DNA of 47,913 bases, from NCBI GenBank assembly GCA_910589015.1, contig CAJUSA010000009.1, positions 1 to 47,913 on the forward strand, written 5' to 3'. The first letter of the stretch is position 1; each line of letters starts with the position of its first letter. The position numbers and the translations under genes were made by a program. Positions 22,642 to 31,601 of this stretch are shown here, one piece after another. The notes beneath the pieces were generated by a model. That model was not told the origin of the DNA, made no database searches, and saw only the letters and a program-made list of their open reading frames with translations. The DNA is from an uncultured Christensenellaceae bacterium. Its GTDB lineage: Bacteria; Bacillota; Clostridia; Christensenellales; Borkfalkiaceae.

Positions 22642-24744
22642 ATGACGCAGACGGAAGAAATCGTGCACGAGCAGACGCCCGAAGAAGAACGGCGGGCGGT
22701 TGCGGGCGCGATGCGCAGAAAAACTTTTTTTGCGCTGTTTCTTGCGGCTGCTTTTCTTTTTCTCGCATCGCTTGTCATGACGGTGGTATCCGCCATACTT
22801 TCCAACCGCACGATGAGTTTGGGACTCGATCTCAACGCCTATAACGTCGTCAAAATGGCGACGGGGGAAGAGGATATCCGCGTGGCGGGCACGCAGGAAG
22901 GCGAATTGTTTGCATTCGACGAGCGGGGCGAGTTGCTTTGGAACGTCGGCAAACTCAACGAGAAAGCCGTTTACGACCTTGTCGTCACCGATAAGTCGGT
23001 TTATGCCGTCTATGCCGACGGAACGGTTTATTCCTTCTTGCTCGCGGACGCAAAAAGCTATTCCGATTCCGAAGAAGATGACCGTACCCTGCCGTACATA
23101 AAATACAATTCGCCTTATTCGATCGTCGGCAACGTGACGAATACGCAGCTCATTGTTTCCGAAAACGAAGAGGCACTCTTTTTGCGCGCGGTCTTTAACG
23201 ACGGGCGCAACCGCTATTCGATCTTCCGTTTTGCCAAAGAGGGGAATGCGGAACTCATAAAACAGGCGAGCGGAACCTTCCCGATCGGCGGCATGGCGTT
23301 GCGCGGCGACGTTCTCTATTACGCCTACCGCAGCGGCGTATATTCCACCGACGGCGGATCGGAAACCGAATTGCTTACGCTCGATGAAACGATCGTCGCG
23401 CTATCGGCATCGGAAGAAGAACTTTCGCTTGTTACGCAGGGCAATATGCTGCTTGTCTATTCCTTTGCGGAAGGGCAAACGGTGTATAACGGGGCGATCC
23501 GTACGGCGCTCGACGGGGCGTACGTCTTTTCTACGGGCGAAAATTTCCTTGCGAAGATCAAAAACGGCGGCGTGGCGAAAATCGATACGCAAAAACGCGG
23601 CGTAACGCTCACCATGGCGGCGAGCGACAGCTGTAACTTCATTTTATGGAACGACGACTGTTTTATGTTGCGCGATACGGCGAATATCGAAAACCCCGAA
23701 GTCATTTTCTATTCGGAATCGTTTGCGGCGTCGGTTGCGCTTTTCGCAACGCTTGTGTGGGTATTCTTTGCCTTGTCGCTCGTCTTTCTCGTGTGCGCGC
23801 TCGTGTTTTTCTTTGCGATCCGCGAAAGCACGCGCAACAAGATGATCGCGGGCGTGAAGGCGATCGGTATCGAACTGTGGCGCAAAAAAACCATTTATCT
23901 TTCTCTCATCATTCCCTTTGCTTTGCTTATCACCTTTTATTATGTGCCCATTATATTCGGCTTTTCGCTATCCTTTCTCGATTACGTTCCCGGCGCGAAG
24001 TCGGTGTTTGTCGGCTTCAAAAATTTTACCGCCGTTCTTACCGATCAAATCTTCTGGAATTCGGTTGGTTCGATGCTGATATTTTTACTTGCCGATATCG
24101 TGAAAGCCATTCTTCCGCCGCTCTTTATCGCCGAACTCATTTTTGCCGCAAAGAGCAAGCGGTTTTCGCTTTGGATCCGCATTTTGCTCTTTATCCCCGG
24201 CATTCTTCCCGGCGTGGCGACGACGCTTATCTGGGCGCAGGGCATTTTCGGTGCAACCGAAAACAGCCTGATGAATGCTTTCCTCGGCTTGTTTGTGCCC
24301 GGTTTCGTGAAGAACTGGGTGAACAGCGCGTCATATGCGACGCGCATGTGTTCGATCATCGCGTTCGGGTTGCCCTGGATCGGTTCTTATCTGATTTTTT
24401 ACGGCGCGCTCGGCGGGATCAATAATTCGATTTTCGAGGCGGCGCGTCTGGACGGGTGCTCGTGGGGGCGCAGGATCGTCACGATTGACATCCCGCTCAT
24501 TCTGCCGCAAATCAAATATATCTTTATCACTTCGTTTATCGCCTCGGTGCAGAATTACGCTACGCTCTACATTCTTTACGGCGCGGAATCGGGCGCGCTC
24601 ATTAAAACGCCCGCTCTGCTTATCTACGGCGAGATCATGAACGGAAACTACGGCGTGGCAAGCGTGATGGGCTTGTTGCTGTTCGTGTTCCTCGGCGTTG
24701 TGATGGCGCTTAATTTCCGTTCGCAGAAAGAACAGATATCGTAA
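22642..24744 (+). CDS. Sugar ABC transporter permease (MalF-type) with large extracytoplasmic N-terminal domain
   Basis: A 700-residue protein, more than twice the usual permease length. A first membrane segment (about 28-55) leads into about 300 extracytoplasmic residues with repeated beta strands like a PQQ or WD-type propeller (VAGTQEGELFAFDERGELLW, YAVYADGTVYSFLL). A membrane segment at about 355-385 and a standard binding-protein-dependent permease domain (about 400-695) follow. The EAA loop that docks the ATPase is at about 599 (EAARLDGCSWGRR). It pairs with the next gene as the two-subunit channel. The N-terminal domain may sense or bind the substrate; that is inference. Confidence 0.88.
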   Translation: MTQTEEIVHEQTPEEERRAVAGAMRRKTFFALFLAAAFLFLASLVMTVVSAILSNRTMSLGLDLNAYNVVKMATGEEDIRVAGTQEGELFAFDERGELLWNVGKLNEKAVYDLVVTDKSVYAVYADGTVYSFLLADAKSYSDSEEDDRTLPYIKYNSPYSIVGNVTNTQLIVSENEEALFLRAVFNDGRNRYSIFRFAKEGNAELIKQASGTFPIGGMALRGDVLYYAYRSGVYSTDGGSETELLTLDETIVALSASEEELSLVTQGNMLLVYSFAEGQTVYNGAIRTALDGAYVFSTGENFLAKIKNGGVAKIDTQKRGVTLTMAASDSCNFILWNDDCFMLRDTANIENPEVIFYSESFAASVALFATLVWVFFALSLVFLVCALVFFFAIRESTRNKMIAGVKAIGIELWRKKTIYLSLIIPFALLITFYYVPIIFGFSLSFLDYVPGAKSVFVGFKNFTAVLTDQIFWNSVGSMLIFLLADIVKAILPPLFIAELIFAAKSKRFSLWIRILLFIPGILPGVATTLIWAQGIFGATENSLMNAFLGLFVPGFVKNWVNSASYATRMCSIIAFGLPWIGSYLIFYGALGGINNSIFEAARLDGCSWGRRIVTIDIPLILPQIKYIFITSFIASVQNYATLYILYGAESGALIKTPALLIYGEIMNGNYGVASVMGLLLFVFLGVVMALNFRSQKEQIS

Positions 24745-24756
24745 GGGGGGGTCAAA

Positions 24757-25641
24757 ATGAGCGTTCATGCAAGCAATGCAAACCGCCGTACGGTGGAAAT
24801 CAAAATGAAAAGCGGAAAGGCGGCGGAAATCGTGCGGCAAACCATCATCGCCGTGCTCTTGTTGCTCATTCTCTTTCTGACCGTTCTTCCCGTCGTGATC
24901 ACGATCATCATGTCGCTTAAAACGACGCAGGATATTACGGCTTACCCGATCTGGACGTTGCCGAAGAGCGAATGGGCGTTCGTCAATTACAAAAACGCTT
25001 TCGAAGTGTTGTCCATGCCCATGCTCGCAACGTTACTCATCGATATCGTTTCGACCGTGACCGTAATGCTCATGAGCTGTTATGTGGCGTTCTTGTTTCA
25101 ATGGTTCGAATTCAAGGGCAAAAAGGGGTTGTTCCTGCTTTTTATCGCGCCCATGCTCGTGCCGAACGTCATTCTGCTTTCGCCCACCTATCTGGTCGTC
25201 AAAAATCTGGGGCTTGTGGGCAACTGGCTCGGGTTGATCCTGCCTTATCTTGCGGGCAATCAGATTTCGGGCGTGTTTATGCTGCGCGTGTTCATGGGGC
25301 AACACCCGCGTTCGCTTTACGAGGCGGCGCAGATCGATGGAGCGAATAAATTCCGTCTGTTTCTCAACGTCTGTCTGCCGCTATGCGTGCCCATCATGAT
25401 GGTGCAGGGCATCGGGATATTTGCCGCGATCTTCAACGATTATCTGTGGCCGCAGTTGCTGTTTGCAAACGATCTCAAAGCGGGAACGCTCATGCCTTAC
25501 CTCAAATCGATCGTGATGAATTACACGCAGGGCGTGCAGTACGCCATGTATCTTGTGGCGGGTATTCCGCTCATATTCTCTACCGTGATATCGATTAAAT
25601 TCTTTGTCACGGGGGATTATGCGAGCGGCATGAAATTGTAA
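24757..25641 (+). CDS. Sugar ABC transporter permease (MalG-type)
   Basis: A 294-residue inner-membrane permease with about six hydrophobic segments. Its EAA loop EAAQIDGANKFRLF at about 189-202 contacts the ATP-binding subunit. The C-terminus (FFVTGDYASGMKL) is typical of MalG/CUT1 permeases. It lies 12 bases after its partner with AGGGGGGG as ribosome site. No ATP-binding subunit is encoded nearby, so it probably uses a shared MsmX-like ATPase. Confidence 0.93.
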   Translation: MSVHASNANRRTVEIKMKSGKAAEIVRQTIIAVLLLLILFLTVLPVVITIIMSLKTTQDITAYPIWTLPKSEWAFVNYKNAFEVLSMPMLATLLIDIVSTVTVMLMSCYVAFLFQWFEFKGKKGLFLLFIAPMLVPNVILLSPTYLVVKNLGLVGNWLGLILPYLAGNQISGVFMLRVFMGQHPRSLYEAAQIDGANKFRLFLNVCLPLCVPIMMVQGIGIFAAIFNDYLWPQLLFANDLKAGTLMPYLKSIVMNYTQGVQYAMYLVAGIPLIFSTVISIKFFVTGDYASGMKL

Positions 25642-25692
25642 TCAATATCGGCCGTAAAGAACGGCGGTATCGGAAGAAGGAGGAAATAAAGT

Positions 25693-27498
25693 ATGAACAA
25701 ATTTTTGAAAGCGGCGGCTCTCGGGCTGGGGGTTTGCCTCATCGCGGGGCTTGCGGGCTGCGGCGGCTCGGGCAACAATCCGGGCGGGGACAATCCCGGC
25801 GGAAATACTCCGGGCGGGGACAATCCCGGCGGCACGCCGTCACAAGGCGTCACGGCAACCATTGATTTTTATACTTCGGTGAACATCATCGAGCAGCGCG
25901 CGCTCGAGAGCGTCGCCTATGCGTACGAGGACTATCAGTACGAAAAAGGAAACAACATTTCGGTGCGCGTGCGCAACAACACCGATCCCGACGCGTATAA
26001 CCAGAATCTGCGCAACACCATTCAGAATGTCAGCAATCCCACGATCGCCAATACCTCGGTATTGCCCGAATATTACGGCACCGATAAAATCGTCGATCTG
26101 ACGGGATATCTCGAAGAAAAGAATCCCTTCATCGAGGGGAACAGCGCTTGGCTCGACGCCTTGGAAGCCGACGCTTACCGTTCGGTGCAGTCGGGTTCTT
26201 CGCTTACCGTGCCCGGGCTGAGCTATTCCGCCAACTATTCGGTGGCGTTTTATAACAAAGCCGCGATGAAAGCGGTGATGGAAGGGGACGACGCCGTCGG
26301 CGCGGACGGCACGGTCGACGCAGGCAAGATCAGTTGGAACTGGATGATGAACGCCCTGAAAACGGCGCAGGAAAAAACCGAACTCAATTTCAAAACTCCG
26401 CTTGCGCTTTCGCGCAGTGCGCAGTCGTGCGGCGAAGACAGTTTCAATATGCTTGCCCGCATGATCAATATGTATCTCGATCAGTATTTCCGCGATTTCA
26501 CGCGCGACGTGCATTCCGCCGAGGGCGAGTTCAGTTACGTTGCCGATATCGACGCGGCGTGGCAGTACAGCGCGAACGATCCCACGATTGACGCCACCGA
26601 TAAATATACTTATAACCTCAATAAAATCGTCGATAAGTACTTCAACAACGCGCAGACCTACGGACCTTCTTCGGCACGCTATAAAGAGGTGATGGAAAAT
26701 CTTTACGGGCTGTTGGCTTATTCCGACGCAACGGCTTCGTATAACGATAACTTCTCGCGTTTCAACGAAACGACGATCACGTTCGAGAATAAGGGCGGAT
26801 CGTATAAAGACATGAAACTCTTCTATATCGAAGATCTCAATTATGTGAGAACGTACCGCGACGCCTTCAAAACCGAGGCGGGCGGTGTGACGACCTATCC
26901 GAGCGGCGAAGTCATCGGCAGCGAACTCGGCTGGTTCCTTCTTCCCGCGATGGAATCGTCGCTGGAAGGCGTTGCCGATAACGTGCGCGCGTTCGGCGGG
27001 CCGAACGAGTGCTTCGGGGTTCTGAGCACGGGTTCGACTTCGAAAGACGAAATCGCCGTCGACTTCCTGCGTTTCCTGCTCTCGCCTACGGGGCAATCGT
27101 ATATCTACGCGACCTATGTGAGCGAGAACAACGCGCCCATTGTTTCTCGCCAGCTGGTGAAGGACGTCGAAATTCCGACTGCGGTCGATTTCACCCGTTC
27201 GGTGGTGTCCAACGGCGACTGCTCGGCTTCGCCTTACACCATTTTCGGCAAGGGTACGGGCATGAAAAACGCAACGGTGGGCGGCAGCAATACTTATGTG
27301 AAAGCGCAGGTCGGCACCATTCTTTCCGATTATTTCTGCGGCGCGGATAAAACATGGTCGGGCGATACGCTCTTTCAAACCATCAAGAGCGGATTTGCAA
27401 GCTATGCCGCCGACAGCAATCTGATTTATACCGATCCCGCGAATGTGGCGTCGGCTACGAATAACCTCGTCAATTCGCCGTTCAATACTACGGCGTAA
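25693..27498 (+). CDS. Extracellular solute-binding lipoprotein (sugar ABC transporter)
   Basis: A 601-residue lipoprotein. Its signal peptide ends in the lipobox LAGC (Cys23), followed by a Gly/Asn/Pro linker built from repeats such as NNPGGDNPGG. The mature part resembles family 1 solute-binding proteins (ATIDFYTSVNIIEQRALESV early, LSPTGQSYIYATYVSENNAP near the C-terminus). It would hand an oligosaccharide to the two permeases upstream. It is larger than the usual 420-450 residues, as seen in binding proteins for larger glycans. GGAGG precedes the ATG. Confidence 0.85.
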   Translation: MNKFLKAAALGLGVCLIAGLAGCGGSGNNPGGDNPGGNTPGGDNPGGTPSQGVTATIDFYTSVNIIEQRALESVAYAYEDYQYEKGNNISVRVRNNTDPDAYNQNLRNTIQNVSNPTIANTSVLPEYYGTDKIVDLTGYLEEKNPFIEGNSAWLDALEADAYRSVQSGSSLTVPGLSYSANYSVAFYNKAAMKAVMEGDDAVGADGTVDAGKISWNWMMNALKTAQEKTELNFKTPLALSRSAQSCGEDSFNMLARMINMYLDQYFRDFTRDVHSAEGEFSYVADIDAAWQYSANDPTIDATDKYTYNLNKIVDKYFNNAQTYGPSSARYKEVMENLYGLLAYSDATASYNDNFSRFNETTITFENKGGSYKDMKLFYIEDLNYVRTYRDAFKTEAGGVTTYPSGEVIGSELGWFLLPAMESSLEGVADNVRAFGGPNECFGVLSTGSTSKDEIAVDFLRFLLSPTGQSYIYATYVSENNAPIVSRQLVKDVEIPTAVDFTRSVVSNGDCSASPYTIFGKGTGMKNATVGGSNTYVKAQVGTILSDYFCGADKTWSGDTLFQTIKSGFASYAADSNLIYTDPANVASATNNLVNSPFNTTA

Positions 27499-27507
27499 GG
27501 AGTGCTT

Positions 27508-29397
27508 ATGAAAAAGGTATTACCTTCCCTTCTTGCGGCGGGGTTGACGCTGAGCATGCTGTGCACAGCCGTCGCCTGCGGCACGGGAAACGGTCGGCGC
27601 GAACTGACGGGCGCGCTCGACCAAACCGATTTGCAGACGGGGTTTCTGCGCACGGCGGGCAGCGGCGATTACGACAATGCGTTTTCCGCCGTCGAGGAAT
27701 ACAACGACAAAATCGTGGGTGTGTTTTACTTCCTGTGGCTTTCGCAGGCGTCGAACGATACCACGATCGAAGATTTCGTCAAAGACAACAAATCCGAGAG
27801 GACGGTGACGGGAACCGACGTGAGCGGGGCGCCCGCTTTCACCTGGTGGGGCGAACCCATGTACGGATATTATCAGGTCGAGGACGAATGGGTCGTGCGC
27901 AAGCATGTGGAACTGTTCATGAATGCGGGGTTGGATTTTATCTGTTTCGACACGACGAACAACGATTATTATGCCGCCGCCGCGCAGAAAGTGCTCGACG
28001 TGCTGCTCGAATATTCGCAGCTCGGTTACAAGGTTCCGAAGGTCATGTTCATGACCAACAGCGACAGCTCGGGCATGATCACGAGCATCTATAACGCCTT
28101 TTACCGCCGTAATACATACGACGAACTCTGGTTTACGGGCAGGGGAGAAAAACCCTGGATCCTCGGCACTTATACGGGTTCCAACGCAAAGATCTCCGAA
28201 CGCTTTTATTTCAAAAAAGCGCAGTGGCCCAACCGCGCTTACGATGAGAATAATTTCCCCTGGATGAGCTGGCGTTATCCGCAGGAAACCTTCCGCGACA
28301 GCGCGCAGGGTTATAAGATCATGAACGTTTCGGTTTCGCAACACACGGCGATCGGCGGCCCGAGCGACGTTCCGCTTTCGGGCATCAATTTTTCGATTTC
28401 GGGTCTGTGCGCGCCGTACGCCTATTCGACGCTTTCCGATTCTTTGAAGGCGGTGATCACGCCCGAAAAGGCGGAACGCTATTACAACGCCAACTGGGGC
28501 AGGGGTTATTCGCACGAAACGGGCGCGAACAATTACGAAAACGCCTTGAAAAACGTCAATTTCGACGAGCAATGGGCGACGGCGATAAACAACGATTCGA
28601 TCGACCTCGTATTCGTCACGGGCTGGAATGAATGGGTGGCGCAAAAGCAATCGAAAGATCCGCTGCTCGGCGAGAATTACGGCTATTTCGTGGATACCTT
28701 CAACATGGAATTTTCGCGCGATATCGAAATGATGAACGGCGGTTATCTCGATAACTGTTTCCTGCAACTCGTTCAGCATATCCGCAGTTACAAAGGCGCG
28801 GGGTCGGTCAGCAACGATCAGTCCGCCGTCGCGGCAAACGTCGATTTGTATGATCTTGCCAACTGGGAAGACATTGCGGCATACGCCGATCTCGTCAAAG
28901 AAACGTTGCCGCGCGATCATGCGGGCGCGGGCAGCAATCATTATAAAAACGATACGGGGCGCAACGACATCAAAGAGGTGCGCGCCGCCGTGCAGGGCGA
29001 CGATCTTTATTTCCTCGTGACGACCGTTGATCCGCTCACCGAACGGGCAGCGGACGATACGCGTTATATGAATCTCTGGCTCGGAACGGGCGGAACGGAC
29101 GAAGGGTTTGCGGGGTTGAATTACGTTATCAACCGCAAGGCGTCGAACGGAAAGGCTTCGATCGATCGGGTTAAGGACGGAAAGTTCGAATCCGCGGGCG
29201 AATGCGAGGTGACGGCAAAGGGCAATCATATGCTCTTCAAGGTCAAAAAAGAGGCGGTCGGGCTGAGCGGAACGGCATTCGGGTTGCGTTTCAAAGTGAC
29301 GGATAATCTGCAAAAGGATTTCGACGTGACCGATCTTTACACAAACGGCGATTGCGCGCCGATCGGCAGGATCAGTTACAGCTATTATACCAAATAA
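27508..29397 (+). CDS. Lipoprotein with GH99/WbsX-like domain and C-terminal CBM9-like domain (copy 1)
   Basis: A 629-residue lipoprotein (lipobox AVAC, Cys24). The N-terminal part (about 45-430) has YNDKIVGVFYFLWLSQ, WWGEPMYGYY and FVTGWNEWVAQ. The WNEW motif near a strand end is typical of the GH99/WbsX TIM-barrel relatives, which act on mannose-containing glycans. The C-terminal part (about 450-629) is beta-rich and DOMON/CBM9-like (MNLWLGTGG, GLNYVINRKASNGKASIDR). It is a paralogue of the next gene. ATG 27508 has AAGGAG; a GTG six bases upstream lies inside it. The substrate is unknown. Confidence 0.75.
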   Translation: MKKVLPSLLAAGLTLSMLCTAVACGTGNGRRELTGALDQTDLQTGFLRTAGSGDYDNAFSAVEEYNDKIVGVFYFLWLSQASNDTTIEDFVKDNKSERTVTGTDVSGAPAFTWWGEPMYGYYQVEDEWVVRKHVELFMNAGLDFICFDTTNNDYYAAAAQKVLDVLLEYSQLGYKVPKVMFMTNSDSSGMITSIYNAFYRRNTYDELWFTGRGEKPWILGTYTGSNAKISERFYFKKAQWPNRAYDENNFPWMSWRYPQETFRDSAQGYKIMNVSVSQHTAIGGPSDVPLSGINFSISGLCAPYAYSTLSDSLKAVITPEKAERYYNANWGRGYSHETGANNYENALKNVNFDEQWATAINNDSIDLVFVTGWNEWVAQKQSKDPLLGENYGYFVDTFNMEFSRDIEMMNGGYLDNCFLQLVQHIRSYKGAGSVSNDQSAVAANVDLYDLANWEDIAAYADLVKETLPRDHAGAGSNHYKNDTGRNDIKEVRAAVQGDDLYFLVTTVDPLTERAADDTRYMNLWLGTGGTDEGFAGLNYVINRKASNGKASIDRVKDGKFESAGECEVTAKGNHMLFKVKKEAVGLSGTAFGLRFKVTDNLQKDFDVTDLYTNGDCAPIGRISYSYYTK

Positions 29398-29410
29398 GGA
29401 GGGGAAAACG

Positions 29411-31540
29411 GTGGACGGAAAAGGGAAAACTTCCCGCAAAGCGCTTGCGCTCTTTCTGGCTTGTTCGGTTGTGCTTGCCGCCTGTGCGGGGTGCGGACAA
29501 AAACCCGCCGATCCGGACGGCGATCAACCGGGCGGGGATCTTCCGGGCGGCGATCCGCCCGTGACGCAACCGTACGAATACGGCACCGATCATGCCGACG
29601 CATACGACGGCGGCTATACGCAAAGTCTGCTTTCGCTCGGCGATCAGGTATTCACGCGCACACAGCTTTCGGGAACGGACGCCACGGGCAGGAAACTCAA
29701 TCCTACTTCGGCACCCAAAGACGGAAAATATGTGGGGCTGTTCTACTTCCTGTGGCTCAACAGTTCGAATTATCCCTACGATATTTCCAAACTGCTCGAA
29801 GAGTACGGCGAATACGATACAAAAAACAATCCGCTCTGGGCGTTGGCGGGTTCGGCGGCGTATAATGCCGCGCTCTCGCCCATGAATGCCTTCCACTATT
29901 TCGAAGAACCGTTCTACGGTTACTATACTTCGGAAGATAAGTGGGTGATCATGCGCCACCTCGAACTGCTTACCTATGCGGGAATCGACTTTTTGTATCT
30001 CGATTTTACGAATGCAAGCCCCAACGGCACGAATACGCCAAACAATATTTACACGAATGCGACCTATGCGCTGATGGATTGCATTCTCGAAATGCAGGCG
30101 CTCGGGTTCGACGTGCCGAAGATTGTTCCCGTCGTGTGCAATCCCTACACGGGTACGGGTTCGGCGGGCGATGCGGCGCGTTCCAAAGTGGTCGAGTGGG
30201 TGTATCATAATTACTACAATTATGAAAACGGCAAATATAAATCCTGTTGGTTCACGGCGGACGAACAGCGCAATCCTTCGGGCAAGCCCATGCTCGTTAC
30301 CTACACCATAAACCGCAACGACTTTCTGAATAAGGCGGCTTACGACGCGTTCTGGTTCCGCAACGTGGTGTGGCCGACGCAGGTCAACTCCGGTTCTTAT
30401 GCCAACGGATTCCCCTGGATGGATTACGTTCTTCCGCAGGAAAACTACAACGGTTTCATGAACGTTTCGATCGCGCAACACCTCGAAGGGCATTGGTCGT
30501 CGGAAGCGTTTCTTGCGCGTAGCGAAGAGCGCTACACCTATACTTACCGCGGCAGAAGCGCCTCGGGATCCATGCGCTACGCTTACGAATCGGACGACAA
30601 GGAACTTGCCAACTACGGTAACAATTTCGCGGAACAGTGGGATAACGCCGTGAATGCGGGCAACAAAACGGGCAAAGACGAAGTGTGGCTCGTAACGGTC
30701 ACGGGCTGGAACGAATGGGTGGCGCAGAAATTCGATCAGGGAATGGGGCACGCTACGTTCGTAGATACCTTCGACGTCGCCTTTTCGCGCGATATCGAGA
30801 TGATGCGCGACAGCGGCGGATATGCCGATAATTATTACATGCAGCTTGCCGAAAACGTGGCGCGGTTCAAAGCAAGCGCGTCGGAACGGCAATCCGATGC
30901 CGCGATGTGGAAGAAACAGACGCTGAAATACGACGATCTGGCGGCATGGCAGAACGTGCAGGCAAAGTTCGTCGATCTTTCGGGCGGCGTCAAGAATCGC
31001 AACGCAAAGAGCGTGGGCGGCGTGTATACCTACACCGATACTTCGGCGCGGAACGACGTGGAATATGTGAAGATCGCCAACGACAGCGAATATCTTTACG
31101 TTCTTGCCAAAACCAAACAGGCGGTGACGGCTTACGAGGCGGGCGACGATTGCTGGATGAATTTATATCTTTCCACGGGCGCAAAAGGCGGCTGGGAAAA
31201 TTATAATTTCGTAATTAACCGCAGTCCGTCGGGCGAGAAAACCTCGATCGAGCGGCTTTCGGTAAAGGGCGGCAAGATTTATGCCGAGCCGCTGGAAACG
31301 CGTGCCGATCTGCATACGGAAAACGACATGATCAGTTACCGCATTCCGTTAGAGGCGATCGGGGTGACGAGCGCTTACCAGATCGGCGTAAAAGTATGCG
31401 ACAATCTCTTTGCCAACCGTTCGACGAAGGAAAACGACGGCGTTTGCTGTTTTACGTTCGGGGATCCGATGGCGTTTTACGGCGGCGGTGAATGTGCGCC
31501 GATCGGCAGGCTCAATTATACCTACCGTCTCGCGTATTGA
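29411..31540 (+). CDS. Lipoprotein with GH99/WbsX-like domain and C-terminal CBM9-like domain (copy 2)
   Basis: A 709-residue lipoprotein starting at GTG 29411 after GGAGGGG; the lipobox is LAAC (Cys25). A Pro/Gly/Asp linker (DPDGDQPGGDLPGGDPPV) resembles that of the binding protein. The catalytic-like domain shares with the preceding gene VGLFYFLWLNSS, EEPFYGYYTSEDKWVIMRH, VTVTGWNEWVAQKFDQ and a following FSRDIEMM stretch. The C-terminal CBM9-like domain has MNLYLSTGAKGGWENYNFVI. It is probably a surface enzyme feeding the transporter upstream. It may bind rather than cleave glycans, since catalytic acids were not identified. Confidence 0.75.
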   Translation: MDGKGKTSRKALALFLACSVVLAACAGCGQKPADPDGDQPGGDLPGGDPPVTQPYEYGTDHADAYDGGYTQSLLSLGDQVFTRTQLSGTDATGRKLNPTSAPKDGKYVGLFYFLWLNSSNYPYDISKLLEEYGEYDTKNNPLWALAGSAAYNAALSPMNAFHYFEEPFYGYYTSEDKWVIMRHLELLTYAGIDFLYLDFTNASPNGTNTPNNIYTNATYALMDCILEMQALGFDVPKIVPVVCNPYTGTGSAGDAARSKVVEWVYHNYYNYENGKYKSCWFTADEQRNPSGKPMLVTYTINRNDFLNKAAYDAFWFRNVVWPTQVNSGSYANGFPWMDYVLPQENYNGFMNVSIAQHLEGHWSSEAFLARSEERYTYTYRGRSASGSMRYAYESDDKELANYGNNFAEQWDNAVNAGNKTGKDEVWLVTVTGWNEWVAQKFDQGMGHATFVDTFDVAFSRDIEMMRDSGGYADNYYMQLAENVARFKASASERQSDAAMWKKQTLKYDDLAAWQNVQAKFVDLSGGVKNRNAKSVGGVYTYTDTSARNDVEYVKIANDSEYLYVLAKTKQAVTAYEAGDDCWMNLYLSTGAKGGWENYNFVINRSPSGEKTSIERLSVKGGKIYAEPLETRADLHTENDMISYRIPLEAIGVTSAYQIGVKVCDNLFANRSTKENDGVCCFTFGDPMAFYGGGECAPIGRLNYTYRLAY

Positions 31541-31601
31541 GCGGAAGGAACAGAAAAAGGATATTACCGTGACAACGGTTTTATAAAAAAGGAGGAAACG
31601 T

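Noticed and set aside
25840..30892. Several 500-640 codon frames antisense to the binding protein and lipoprotein genes
   Set aside because: They mirror strongly supported lipoprotein genes and have low-plausibility Arg/His/Ile-rich sequence.
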